DNA of 64,000 nt from Paulinella micropora (GCA_009731375.1 BJOX01000019.1:1463541-1527540); one strand, 5' to 3'. Positions 48,500-59,345 are shown, counted from the first letter of the stretch. Notes: generated by a model not told the origin, from the letters alone. Translations and numbers: made by a program.

Positions 48500-48966
48500 A
48501 GCAGCGTGGCGGTGTCAGCCGACCGCATCGCCACCGGCACTAACACAGGTGATGTGTGCTACTGGGATCGCGCAGACAGCGCAACCTACCAAGTCCTCTC
48601 TGTAGCACACATCACCTGTGGAGGTTTCTTTGGTGAACGCAACGTCAAATCTGTGGCGTTGAGCCCCGTCGGGCAGCGCCTGGTCAGCGGCGGCGAGGAC
48701 GGCACGGTTCGGCTATGGAGCTGCGGGGCGCAGCAGCCCGCCCCCCTGTCCGCTGTCGCCCCACTGCCCGCCCCGCACGCCTCGCAGAAGGTTCAGGTTA
48801 TGGGGCCGAAGCACGAGGCAAGGCCGCAAGTGGCAGGACAACGGCACGGGGCAGGGAAGCGGCACAAGACACGACCACGAACTAAGGCAGGCACGAGGTA
48901 CGGGGCAGGAAAGCGGAGAAACAAAGGGAGGCGCTGCACGTGCTGGAAGGACGCAGCGAATCTGTG
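48500..48966 (+). CDS. WD40-repeat protein fragment
   Basis: Plus frame with two WD40 blades: VAVSADRIATGTNTGDVCYW D and KSVALSPVGQRLVSGGEDGT with VRLWS. WD40 propellers are protein-interaction scaffolds. After HASQK (48790) the frame enters an Arg/Gly-rich stretch made of GGCACGAGGTACGGGGCAGG-like tandem pieces and stops. In another frame, about 48920-48985 reads EALHVLEGRSESVSSLVFS, which looks like the start of a third blade, so 48791 to about 48915 is probably an intron (GTTCAG to GGGCAG) or an insertion. Only part of a gene is visible, and start and end are not defined. Confidence 0.65.
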
Positions 48967-49300
48967 AGTTCGCTGGTTTTCTCACAGATTCGCTGGTTTT
49001 CTCGGCATTCGCCTTGCGCCACAAAAACCACATTCTCGAGAGTTTGGTTTGCGCACTATGGTCCTTCTCTCTGACTCCGGTCAGCCAGCGAGCGCCACTA
49101 CGAACGGGACCACAGAACAAGAGCATCGATATAATCGTATGCTCGCTATCCTCACTTCTTCCGAGTTTCTATGCATCCGTCACAAGGTAACCGAGGAAGG
49201 TGCTCTCGTGGCATCAGGGCTTCTCCGCTTTCGATTTTCTCAGTCGTTGGAGCGCATTTTCTTCGAGCAACCGATCGATCATACCCTTCTGCCCCTTAGA
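48967..49300 (+). other. Possible continuation of the WD40 gene
   Basis: Coding-like frames on the plus strand (for example SATTNGTTEQEHRYNRMLAI), but with conflicting frames and a short tandem duplication gttcgctggttttctc. Not assignable with confidence. Ends at (GATA)n. Confidence 0.3.
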
Positions 49301-49566
49301 TAGATAGATAGATAGCAGGAACTTTTTATTTCTTTTATTTTTTGCCTCCAAAAAAGGTTATCACTAACTTTTGGGGGTGTTTCTTCCGCCTCAACGTTTT
49401 TTTTTTGCATGTAGTTGACACCTTGCGCTATTTTCTTTCCACCACACACTTTTCTATTTTCTTTCCCACACAAAAATACTTTTTGATTCCACTTACGCAC
49501 TGTGTGTGTGTGTGTGTGTGTGCGTGTGTGAGTGGTGTGTGTGTGTGTGTGTGTGTGTGCACTGGC

Positions 49567-50131
49567 CACGATGATAAGCTCTACTTGTTTGACTAAGTTT
49601 TGGTAATCGACTAGCCATGCTTGCACTCTTCTCATAGACCTAGGGCTCTGCATAGCATCTAGCCTATCTAGTCTGCCTGCTTTGGCTATTTCGTCTAGGC
49701 CTCTGTACCTATCTATTAATAGCTTCCAATATTTTGCTGGATCAACTTCAGCAATGATGTGGCAACAATGCCATAGCTTCCGGATTCAGCTGAAAAGAGA
49801 TGATGAAATATGCAAGCAGTTCATCTTTTATTTCTTGTATCTTCTCTGCCTGTCTCTCTTTCTCTTCTTTTCTCTGTTTTGCTTCTTCATCAATCTCTTG
49901 TTGTGTCAGAGATTTCTTAGAGCTAGAAGTAGGTGAAGGTGAGACTTCTGTCTTAACTGTCTTAGGGAAGAATACTGCTTTTCCTTCTAATAGTTTAGGT
50001 AGGAATGGGTTTGCTATCTTAAGAATAGCACGTAAAGTAGTTTCATACGTCTTGAAATCCTTAGAAGCTCTAGGTAAACTAGGAATACGTAAATCTAACT
50101 TCACTTCCGGGTATGGTAAGTGGTTAGACAT
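49567..50131 (-). pseudogene. Copia-type gag remnant
   Basis: Minus strand from ATG at 50131: SNHLPYPEVKLDLRIPSLPR, a coiled-coil stretch (QEIDEEAKQRKEEKERQAEK) and LLAYFIISFQLNPEAMALL, then a frameshift near 49745. The next frame continues VDPAKYWKLLIDRYRGLDEI and MRRVQAWLVDYQNLVKQVEL to about 49567, where it breaks into (GT)n. The W..L...Y and L..Y..L.. pattern fits the capsid region of Ty1/Copia gag. No pol is visible downstream, so only the 5' end remains. Confidence 0.65.
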
Positions 50132-51776
50132 ATTAATATCGTTACCTGTTGCCTTACCTTAGCGACTTGGACCTTGACTTGTTGAGCTTCCGTCGGCGAC
50201 TGGAACCAAAGGACAACTGTCCGACGAGCTGGGTCGTTGAAGTGGGGTTTACTACCACAGCTGGGGGGTCCGTCTGACCAGCACACTAGGAGTTAAAGTC
50301 CACTCGCTGCTCGAAAAATGGGTGGGGTCTACACAGCGGCAGAGTCCACCCCAAAATTGCATTAAAGTCAGGCTGTTGTGGCCAACCGGAGTACCGGAAA
50401 CCGTCGTTGCAGGCGACACGGGTGAGCTGGACACACGGTAGGCAAGGTGACCTCTATCCACGGAACGTCTCTGAAGACTCTTGACGCTTCGATGGGCTGG
50501 CCGGACGAGCGTACTCAGATCTCGAAGTGCCACCCACACAGCCTCCGGCTCCACTAGGAAGGGCCTCACTCGTCACCTGTCAGACACACACAGCAAACAG
50601 AACTTGAATTAGTTCTGTTCTGGCACCACTCACGAACAAGACAAACGTCACTCTGGGTGTTGGCCAGCTTTTCTTCGGTTCTTGGGGACTCTCCCCTATG
50701 AACACCCCAAGCTGTGGCTTAAGTTTCTGCGCTTCAAGGCTTCATAACCTAATGTTGGTAGTTCATACCAGGTATACTTTAATCACAATACCTGATCATA
50801 CGGAAACAGAGATATATTAATATATTGAATGGTAGGTAATGATGAACGGAACAATAACTGGACACTGGCCACACTATGTGGGGCCAGATGTCTCTGCAGC
50901 AGTGACCTTAAACTGTGACTGCTTTTTCAAGCCTGGTTTGTTTAAAAGTCATGTTTTATCTTTTTCTACTCTTGATATTAATATTAATATCTCGTCCATT
51001 TTATCTCTTGTGCTTCCCACCGTAGGCTCAGCTCTACGAGTGGCAAGTATTCTATTATATTAATGTATTAATAAAACAGTGCTTGGCGCGTAAAAAAACT
51101 TGGTTGAATACTACACACTCGGTCCATTGTGGCCGGGCATAAGTACTACTGAGATTAGTACTATATTAATATATATATATATAATGGTATAAATAATTAT
51201 TCTGTTATGGGATCTAGCCTCATAACCGGCGGCGGTTACTAGTAAATGAAGTATATAAATGAGATATTATACCGTGCTCAGTAGTTAGTATGGCTATTAG
51301 CTAAATATTCAGTTACCAAATAAGGTGAAGTGTAGTAAGCTGAAAGTTAAGACTGATCAGTCGGACTGAGTGACAGGTCACTTTATATTAATATATATCT
51401 TTCCTCACCAGCTGCAGTCAGTGTCTACGTTGACTGCCTGACCCTCTGAATCGGGCAGGGGCCAACTAGCTACTGCCACGGCCCGGTAACTTGAAACCGG
51501 GCCGTGGCTCAGCTCAGGAAAGTTAAAGACAATAAGAGTGCTCAGGCTCAGCTCACGCTTTTCACTGAAGTTTTACTACGTGACGCACTGCAAGCACGGG
51601 TGACTGTTTTGATATTAATCAGTAGAATACTTGCCGCCGGGCCACTCGGGTCCCTGAGTCGTAGAGCTGACTCTGAGTGGGAAGCAGAACTTCAGACCGG
51701 CCGCTCCGAGTCTCTGATCACTAAAATGGAAGAGGTATTATTAATAATATAAAGACATACAAAAAGAGAAAACATG

Positions 51777-51780
<4 letters not shown>
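50132..51780. other. Non-coding, possibly LTR and leader of the Copia remnant
   Basis: No supported gene. The left half (50132-50580) is GC-rich with short inverted pieces. The right half is AT-rich and contains the palindrome atattaatat or close variants near 50132, 50815, 50978, 51060, 51163 and 51388, and a strong hairpin ggcccggtaac ttgaaa ccgggcc near 51480-51505. A matching second LTR is not in the window. Confidence 0.4.
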
Positions 51781-51827
<47 letters not shown>

Positions 51828-51876
51828 TNNNNNNNNNNNNNNNNNNNNNNNNNNNNNNNNNNNNNNNNNNNNNNNN

Positions 51877-51945
<69 letters not shown>

Positions 51946-51955
51946 AAAGAAAGAA
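51781..51955. other. Poly-A tracts around a 48-base gap
   Basis: A-runs flank N at 51829-51876. Confidence 1.
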
Positions 51956-53126
51956 AGAAAACTTGAAAAAAAAAAGCAGTCACAGTTTAAGTATCAGACT
52001 GAGCACTTTAACTACCGGCCAAAACCACTACCGTTGATATTTTACTGTTTTTGACCGGCCCGTTAGGTTCTCCTCTGCACTACGTTTCGACTTCACTAAC
52101 TAGTTTTCGATTTCGTCCAGGAATGACTTCAAACGATGTAATCAAAGTTTTTACGACAATTACCATTTTCCCCTCTCTATTGCATTTTCCCCCGATTTCC
52201 CGAAAAACGCACGTTACGGTAAATTTGTGGGCACGCAGTCAAGAGTACGGAAAATAATATTTGCCGTTCACATCCGTGCTTTCTACATCATGACTGTAAA
52301 AGCCTTTTTCCAAAAGCAAATCTCGGGCAGACACTTGAACCCACAACTTGGACTTGAAGCCCTCCTTCAAGTGCTACACCAGCATTTTCAAGTGTCAGTG
52401 GACATGATGCCAACTCACAATCTACGTTCAACTGCGATCGTACTTTGCAGCCAAAGTCTGCAAACAACTATAAATCTACGTAAATAAACGAAGTGACCTC
52501 TCAGCTATTTACTGGTATTTCACCTACTCTCAGGAGTTAGGGCTTTTTGCAGCCATAGAGTCTTTTAATAAGAGTTCGTTGTGTATTTACCCCTTGGGGT
52601 TGTATCCAAACTCACAATTCGAATTTTCCTTTCAAGTGGAAACTGCACACACGAGTTTTGTGTGCTCTGTTGACAGATCGATTTGAAAGCACCTCCTACA
52701 AGGAAGGTACTACTCAACGAACGTGGGAGATCAGAGGTCATCAAAAACACATATGTGAGACAGATCGTTCACCTGTCTTTGCATTTTTGTGTCGTCTCTC
52801 TGCTCTTCTACACTCTATGCAGTCAACCAACACAGTATGTGTCTGGTTTTGTTTGTGTTAGGGTCACCCTTATCACCCAGCAAGATCATCCTCTCTGCTG
52901 CTCATCGTACTCTACAAGTGTACCCACACTGCCTGGCCTACCCCTGGTGACGTGGAATGTTCGCCAACTCGCGCCACGATGATCCCCTGTCGCGTCTTCG
53001 GGAGCACAAGAGGAAATGTCTGGACCCCTGTACCATCTTGGGAGTATATCACGGTCTTCTACCCTCCGAGAAGAAATTCCTGAAGGAAGTTGAGAAAGGG
53101 AAGTCAACTCCTCTCACTACGGACTC
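51956..53126. other. Unassigned region with short frames
   Basis: No recognised gene. A plus frame near 52990-53170 reads KFLKEVEKGKSTPLTTDSCG and appears to continue, one base shifted, into the ORF at 53127. Direct doublets (cttcaagtgctacacc, ttttcaagtgtcag) suggest decayed repeats. Confidence 0.35.
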
Positions 53127-53789
53127 TTGTGGACCCAATCAACACAGTTTCGAGAAGATTTATTTACTAATTACTCTGGTGAATATCGTAATACCTTACT
53201 CAAAGCAGTAAAAGATAAGCAAACTAATTTGCTTCATCTACCATTGGTACCGACACCCTCCCTAAAGTTGATGTGTAATCCAAATATGACAGCTTATGAC
53301 ATCTACCAGGAGTACCTTGGACCTACAGGCTCTGCAGCTCAACATGAAGCTCTCTGGAATCGATTGGGTACCCTCATTCCTTTAGAGGAATATGTTAACC
53401 ATTTACCGATTTCGACTTCGATGCCTGGGGCACCTGGATCTCTTTCTGGATTGGTACTTCCAACCCCTGCAAGCACTCCTGTCACCGTGCCCCCATCAAC
53501 CCTGACTGGTACGACTCCAGCAGCGACCTTGGGAAGTATTCCTTTGGGACCTGCACCGCCGACTCACCCATCGACGAGCCCCACCACCCCAGCTGCACCA
53601 TCATCATCGGCAACATCGTCCCCTGTAGTCACTCCAACGTTGGCCTTTACCCCAGTTGCGTTGCCCGTAGGTGCAACAAAATTGGCCCCCATCGGTAGGG
53701 TACCTCCAACCACCTCTGTCGATCCGTTTGCCCGCCCGGGTAGCCTAGCGAGTGGAGCGACACCCCTACCCCGGCGTGAACCGCATCCA

Positions 53790-53793
<4 letters not shown>
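53127..53793 (+). CDS. Unrecognised ORF with Pro/Thr/Ser-rich C-terminus
   Basis: About 220 codons before the frame enters (CT)n. Residues about 5-95 look globular (FREDLFTNYSGEYRNTLLKA, YDIYQEYLGPTGSAAQHEAL), and residues 100-215 are Pro/Thr/Ala-rich and probably disordered. Not recognised. It could be a gag-like protein of another element or a host exon; the first codon is not an ATG, so it is an internal piece. Confidence 0.45.
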
Positions 53794-53863
<70 letters not shown>

Positions 53864-53884
53864 NNNNNNNNNNGTGGCAAACAC

Positions 53885-54165
53885 ACATTGACTTTGCGTA
53901 CCGTGTGTAGTTCGCGTAGTAGCTGCCGCAATGAGGATTTGACAGAACAAGAGAAAGATTGGAGGTGGTGCTTGGTGCGTCTGTTGACTCGCGATCGGAC
54001 CGTCTACCCCAAGATTTTGGGCACCGATCGCGAGTCTGTTCCCAGTTTCAGAAAGCTTCAGACGAAACACGACTTCCAGGCTAAGCGGTCGGCAATTCTG
54101 GCCTTCTTGCAGGCCTTCACGAGGAATGCACTGCCTACTGTCCCCTTCGGTCTCCATCCATCTCT
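53885..54165 (+). CDS. Unrecognised ORF piece between (CT)n tracts
   Basis: Plus frame reads NEDLTEQEKDWRWCLVRLLT, then RTVYPKILGTDRESVPSFRK and AKRSAILAFLQAFTRNALPT. Charged, helical and coding-like. Bounded by (CT)n on both sides and a 10-base gap on the left (53864-53873). Might belong with the Zn-ribbon frame at 54481. No family recognised. Confidence 0.45.
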
Positions 54166-54168
54166 CTC

Positions 54169-54416
<248 letters not shown>

Positions 54417-54480
54417 GCTTAATCCTAGCTTGCTGCATCGCTTTCAAATTCTTTGTGTTCTGTGCATGTGTCCAGCTTTC

Positions 54481-54802
54481 ACCACCACTCATTCCCTAGA
54501 AGCCATCGAAGACCTCCTGGAAGCGCCGCTGGTGAGGTACAAATTTTACCTCAAGTCCCAGGGTGGCGGATTTTTCGAGGAAGTCACACAGGAGCAAGGT
54601 CCGAGTGACAAAGCAGAGGTGGCAACGGCAACGGAAAACCAGGAGGACCTGAACCGGGCGCTAGAAGCTAAAGGGAGCATCAGCCAGCAGAAGTGTGGTC
54701 TGATGTGGCAGTGTCCCCGCTGCCGCAAGTATAAAAGCTTCACTGGAGGTAAGTTCTGCGCAGTAGATGGACACCCTTGCATCGTAGACGAATACGGTAA
54801 CC

Positions 54803-54803
<1 letters not shown>
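54481..54803 (+). CDS. ORF with a zinc-ribbon-like Cys cluster
   Basis: Plus frame with LLEAPLVRYKFYLKSQGGGF, an acidic stretch (DKAEVATATENQEDLNRALE) and KCGLMWQCPRCRKYKSFTGG followed by KFCAVDGHPC. The C-x6-C-x2-C then C-x6-C spacing with CRKYKS resembles the N-terminal zinc ribbon of ISXO2/Merlin-type transposases, but no DDE domain is visible: the frame runs into (GA)n and a 113-base gap (54992-55104). Assignment as transposase is tentative. Confidence 0.4.
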
Positions 54804-54834
<31 letters not shown>

Positions 54835-54839
54835 AGAAT

Positions 54840-54884
<45 letters not shown>

Positions 54885-54889
54885 AGAAG

Positions 54890-54925
<36 letters not shown>

Positions 54926-54942
54926 TAGAGAGAGAGCGAGAG

Positions 54943-54991
<49 letters not shown>

Positions 54992-55104
54992 NNNNNNNNN
55001 NNNNNNNNNNNNNNNNNNNNNNNNNNNNNNNNNNNNNNNNNNNNNNNNNNNNNNNNNNNNNNNNNNNNNNNNNNNNNNNNNNNNNNNNNNNNNNNNNNNN
55101 NNNN
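54992..55104. other. Assembly gap, 113 N
   Basis: Between (GA)n and a G-rich run. Confidence 1.
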
Positions 55105-55115
55105 GTTGGTGGGGT

Positions 55116-55147
<32 letters not shown>

Positions 55148-55185
55148 GAACTTCGCCCTCTAATAGTATGGGAACGGGAAATATG

Positions 55186-55338
55186 TGGCTGGAAATATCT
55201 CCAGTGGCTGCAAATATTTCCAGTGACTGGAAATATTTCCAGTGTCTGGAAATATTTCCAGTGTCTGGAAATATTTCCAGTGGCTGGAAATATTTCCAGT
55301 GGCTGGAAATATTTCCCGTGGCTGGAAATATTTGCAGT
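55186..55338 (+). repeat. 19-bp palindromic tandem array, nine units
   Basis: Same CTGGAAATATTTCCAG unit as 54271-54416, with substitutions at the linker (TGG, TGA, TGT) and in the first two units. Direct orientation relative to the other array. Confidence 0.95.
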
Positions 55339-55419
55339 TCTGATCATCTGTATTTGTCATATACACGCATACATACATCAATTTTCTTCTATTGTTTATT
55401 CAGACTTACTCTCACTGGC

Positions 55420-55780
55420 AGGGACATGGGACGAATGTTTTTCTTACCAATGCCAGGTGATCAGGAGTGGACTAAGGGATACGTCGTGGAGTATATATCT
55501 GCGACCTTGTCTGCCCGTGGAAGTTCCTACGAAGGAGGATTCTGCAGGCAGAAAGGTAGACTCATCCTTTCTCGCTGACTACAATGTAAACAACAGCGCC
55601 AACTGGCGCTCTCACGAACAAGCTAATGTTTTTATCGAAAACGTTCTACACGGGCCAAAAAAAAGAGAACAGACTTCTGTGCCTGTTAGTGAAGCGGCGA
55701 GTATGTTAGGTAGTTTGAAAGCAGAGAAATCTAATGTGGTACCGGTATCTTCTATGAATGTGCCGGTGGACAAAGGCTAG
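55420..55780 (+). CDS. Unrecognised ORF, part 1
   Basis: Two overlapping plus frames look protein-like: MGRMFFLPMPGDQEWTKGYV in one, then NVNNSANWRSHEQANVFIEN and SEAASMLGSLKAEKSNVVPV in the other, which ends at TAG 55778 followed at once by TGA. One indel near 55550 would join them. It could be the C-terminal part of the protein with the zinc ribbon. Not recognised. Confidence 0.4.
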
Positions 55781-55786
55781 TGACAC

Positions 55787-56110
55787 ATGGTTCCTTTTTG
55801 GGGGAACGATTACACAGGAATAGATTCATTTCCAGCCAAACCTCCCATTTTCTATCCTTGTTTTGAGTCGTTGAAGGACTATACACTCATATTTGAGAGA
55901 GAAGAAAGATACCTACACTGCAAAGTGCAGGATTGGGACTTTAGGTTAGGGACAGAAATCTTTGACAATGGAGTCAGGCTACAGAGAGACGATGAGATTA
56001 AGTTTGTAAAAGTAGGTACGAAAAAGCAGATAGGTGATGTAATGAAAAAATATTTACCGAAAGAACAATTTGAGTATTTACTTAACAAATTTACGGTAAA
56101 GATCGAGTAA
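55787..56110 (+). CDS. Unrecognised 107-codon ORF
   Basis: ATG at 55787 in the same frame as the preceding TAG-TGA, stop at 56108. It reads VPFWGNDYTGIDSFPAKPPI, YTLIFEREERYLHCKVQDWD and IGDVMKKYLPKEQFEYLLNK. Globular composition with an acidic/aromatic core. Because it starts six bases after a double stop in the same frame, it may be the second half of one original protein. No family recognised. Confidence 0.55.
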   Translation: MVPFWGNDYTGIDSFPAKPPIFYPCFESLKDYTLIFEREERYLHCKVQDWDFRLGTEIFDNGVRLQRDDEIKFVKVGTKKQIGDVMKKYLPKEQFEYLLNKFTVKIE

Positions 56111-57349
56111 TTTCGGGATTTGCATGTCCACTCACTTATGTTTGCTTTGAGTGTTTTGAGCAGTTTGTTGCATGTTGCAGCAGCTTTCTTTTGCGCAGGG
56201 GTCAAGAACCGTCGAGCCGAGGTTGGATCAACGACTGCCGCGCGAGGCCGGCGGCGAGGATCTATCTATCTATCTCTATCCCCAACTCAAATTCTTCCTA
56301 CCCTTCTTTCTGTCCTAGAATAGGAAATCTAAAATTTTTCGATTTTGCTACCCTCTACGGGAAGCGCTTGCAAATTTTTGAACACATACCTACTTCATAC
56401 ATGTTACTGCATGACTACATATATACATACATAGAGGATGTGATGTAATTGGGAGTTGATGACCTTCGGGTTACCCATAACTGATCCTTACCACTATTTT
56501 TCCATATTTACGCACTAGTATGGCCTATGACTTGCGACTAAGGTGGAGCGTTGTAATGTACTATTAATAACCGTTACTCCACCTAGTCAATTTACCGCTT
56601 ATTTGGATAGTCTTAGTCATAGGCAGGTTCATAGACCTGACAGTCATTAATACCTTTATTACTGACAAGGACACTTTCTAGAATATTCGCGAATCATAGT
56701 CTGGAATGCCTAGAATCGAATGAGTATTACCATTCTGTTAAGGTCATCACATTTTGTGTGACCCAAAGTTATTAAAAGTCTTTTCTTCGGTTATTCTTTA
56801 CCCTTAGCGGGGTAGCTTCCCTAAACTCTGCGTTTGAGAGATAGATTCCGTTGCTGACGACGGCTGGAGTGCGCTGCTCAAGCTTCCACTACGGCCCTGG
56901 GTGGGTCAGTATTTGAAAGTTCAGAAACAGTTATTTAATTACAGTGGTTTGCCGGACCACGAGTGACCGTGCTCACCCCTTTGCATAAGGTTAGACTTTC
57001 AAGAATCGTTATTTATTAACAGGGTTTTACCCATTGGACAAATTAAGTAGATCCTAGTCCACTACAGCATAACCATACAGTTACGGTATCTTCACTCCCC
57101 GCCTCTCTTTCTCTCCCTCTTTTCTTCAGCCTCTCCTTCTATCCCGTAATAGCGGGCTGTTGAGCGCAGGGCTGGGCTTGACCTGTCTGTTTTTTTTCTT
57201 TCTTACATGGACTTGTTGCACAATGATTCCGCGGATCGGATTGAAATCTTGAGCAGGTGAACCTCCTCAGAGATTCCTACAGCTGGGAGAGAGAAAGGGC
57301 AGCACGCGGCACATTCCCCTCCCTCCTCAGAGGCCCCGATCGAAGCAAA
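56111..57349. other. Non-coding region downstream of the Fanzor gene
   Basis: Mostly AT-rich with a few hairpins (ggtggagcgttg with gttactccacc near 56523-56583; cccgtaatagcggg near 57144). A short frame VKNRRAEVGSTTAA at 56200 resembles the end of a homeodomain helix but has no supporting context. Nothing else supported. Confidence 0.4.
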
Positions 57350-57384
57350 GCACCAAACCCGACCTAAAGTCAGGGGTTTGGTGC
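57350..57384 (-). ncRNA. Hairpin after the Fanzor stop, candidate guide-RNA (omega RNA) element
   Basis: Arms gcaccaaaccc (57350-57360) and gggtttggtgc (57374-57384) are perfect 11-bp complements with a 13-base loop. The hairpin lies 20 bp past the stop codon of the minus-strand Fanzor frame. TnpB and Fanzor guide RNAs are encoded at or just past the 3' end of the nuclease gene, so the place is right; a simple terminator-like hairpin or transposon end is equally possible. Confidence 0.35.
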
Positions 57385-57404
57385 GAGGTTTATAACCTAA
57401 ACAA

Positions 57405-58875
57405 CTAATATAAGTCCTGCTGACCCATGGCCAGCAGTCTCAAGAGAATGTTGCGACTGGCGTTCATGTCGCGTCCGTGCTGGATGGCGCACCACTCACA
57501 ACTATACGTCTTCGCGGCTCTGATGTCCTTCCACAGTGCCCCGCATTGCGTGCAAGCCTGTGTGGTGAACTCCTCGTTGCAGATCAGCACCTTGCACTTA
57601 CCTACATACTCTCGCTGCAGGTTCAGCAAGCGCTTTCGAAAGTTGCGTGTCGCCAGGCAAGCAGTGTGCGCTTCGTTTTTCGTGAAATCGTTTTGCCCTT
57701 CACCATACCCGACGCTCCGAACCAAGGTAGCACGACATAGTCGTGGTTATCGAGCAGCCATCTAGCGGCTTTCTTGTGCACGTCTTGGACCCTGTTGTAG
57801 ATCTTGTCACGCACTCGGGTAATAGCGCGCCGTAGGCGCCAGCGGTTTCGCTTCTTGCTGTCCTTAGCCAGTAGCTCGACCTTGCTTAGCAGATTGTCGA
57901 TGTGTTTCTGGAGTCGGTACACACGTGCAATAGACCCGCGGCCCCATTCGGTTATCGCGCCAGAGTCCGCGTGGTACATGGTCAGAAAGCTCCTGACACC
58001 CGGGTCAATGCTCACTACACGCTTGGAGTCAGGCTCGGCGAAATCGCGCTGGCGCTGCTCTATCTCTACTGATACATGTAAGTACCATTTACCCAAGGGA
58101 TCGACCCGCAGGCGCACATCGTACTTGATCTCAAGCTTCTTGGCCCCAAGCCTACGCTCTTGCTTTCTCCAATCCTTGGAGGTAACTGAGTCTGGTCCCA
58201 GAAAGCCTGCAAAGAAGCCTCGCTGGCGCCCCCAGACTGTGTGCGAGATCGCGATCGTAGACCTGCGCCCCTCCCACTTGCGGAAGTTGACTCTCTTCCA
58301 GTGAAAAAACTTGCCCTTCTGCCTAAGATTTGTGATGGCGCAGGCCCTCGCCGGATGGCCCCTTCGCGGATGTCGTAGGGCACGTTGAGAAGCCACGGTC
58401 TGGCTCGCACGAATTTACTACCTTCTTTCACAAATCGTAGGCGCAGAGTATCCAGATCGAAGTCGCCCAAGCAGCGCATTCTACCGCCCATCTCGGTTCT
58501 TCTTTGCTCCCGGCGCTCCTTTTGTTCTTGACGTTCCCTTGCTTTCCTGGCTTTGATTTCTTCGGGCGTTTCCTTCTTCTCTTGCTTGTCTTTCTCTTCC
58601 TGTGTCTCCTCCTTTTTTCGTCTCTTGTGCTTGGCGGGCTTTTCCTCCTCCTTTTCTTGGTGCCGCCTCTTTTTACTAACAGCCTGCGTGGGTTGGCCTT
58701 GCCGCTCCTCTTCGCTGGGCCAGGGGAAACGCCTATCCTCTTTTCTCAGCCAGGCCAGCGCCGCATTCCAGGTGGTGTGGACTGCTCGATATAACAGCCA
58801 GGCCTTACGCAGCCAAGCCCGCCTAACTTCCTTATCATTGGTCTTCGGGTAGATTCTGCACGTGAGTGTTTTGAG
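57405..58875 (-). pseudogene. Fanzor (eukaryotic TnpB-like RNA-guided nuclease), two frameshifts
   Basis: Family members are RNA-guided DNA endonucleases encoded in transposons. Three minus-strand frames give about 489 residues in all. Segment 1 (58875 to about 58350) has LTCRIYPKTNDKEVRRAWL, a WNAALAWLRKE helix, a long Lys/Glu/Arg-rich stretch that could be a nuclear signal and coiled coil, and VPYDIREGAIR. Segment 2 (about 58350-57640) has VVSIDPGVRSFLT, with the RuvC-I Asp at 58004-58006, and VVLPWFGASGMV. Segment 3 (to TAG at 57405) has CNEEFTTQACTQCG, YSCEWC and GRDMNASRNILL: zinc ribbon plus RuvC-III Asp. The usual RuvC-II Glu position holds Pro, and a Glu lies about 50 residues on, the arrangement described for Fanzors. 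The frame breaks lie near 58350 and 57636. No ATG in the first frame; it begins just after TGA at 58876, so an upstream exon or a lost start is possible. Subtype unresolved. Confidence 0.9.
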
Positions 58876-58884
58876 TCACAGCCA

Positions 58885-59345
58885 AACGATACCCGGTATG
58901 ATACCCGGTATGATACCCGGTATGATACCCCGGGGTATCATAAACCCATACCCCTAGGGGGGGAGTATGATACCCTAGGGGGGGTATTATGGGGGTATGA
59001 TACCCCTCGACCTATTTCCCCTTAGGAACCTCAGTCAGGGACTTAGAAATTTTTTTAAAGATAGCATAGGGTATGGGGGGGTATGATACCCCTCAGGGAC
59101 TTGGAGAAAATTTATTAGATAGCATGGGGTATGAGAATCATTGGGGTATGAGGAACTTAGAGAAGATTTATTAGCGCGGGGTATCAGATGGGGTATGAAA
59201 CCCATGAAGGGGGGGTATGATACCCCTCAGGGACTTGGAGAAAATTTATTAGATAGCATGGGGTATGAAACCCCCAGATGGGGTATGAGGAACTTGGAGA
59301 AAATTTATTAGCGCGGGGTATCAGATGGGGTATGAAACCCTGAAG
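58885..59345. repeat. GGGGTATGA/GATACCC palindromic repeats
   Basis: Tandem gatacccggtat units at 58887-58930 lead to a 22-bp perfect palindrome tatgatacccc-ggggtatcata. Three longer units of about 120 bp (agggacttggagaaaatttattag, gggtatgaaaccc) follow. They lie directly at the 5' end of the Fanzor frame. Confidence 0.85.

Noticed and set aside
49560-49597. WD40 blade piece TGHDDKLYLFD on the plus strand
   Set aside because: The opposite strand of the same bases continues the Copia gag frame (VELIIVAS), which is the better explanation.
56195-56260. Homeodomain recognition helix (VKNRRAE)
   Set aside because: Only about seven residues match, with no upstream helices or splice context.
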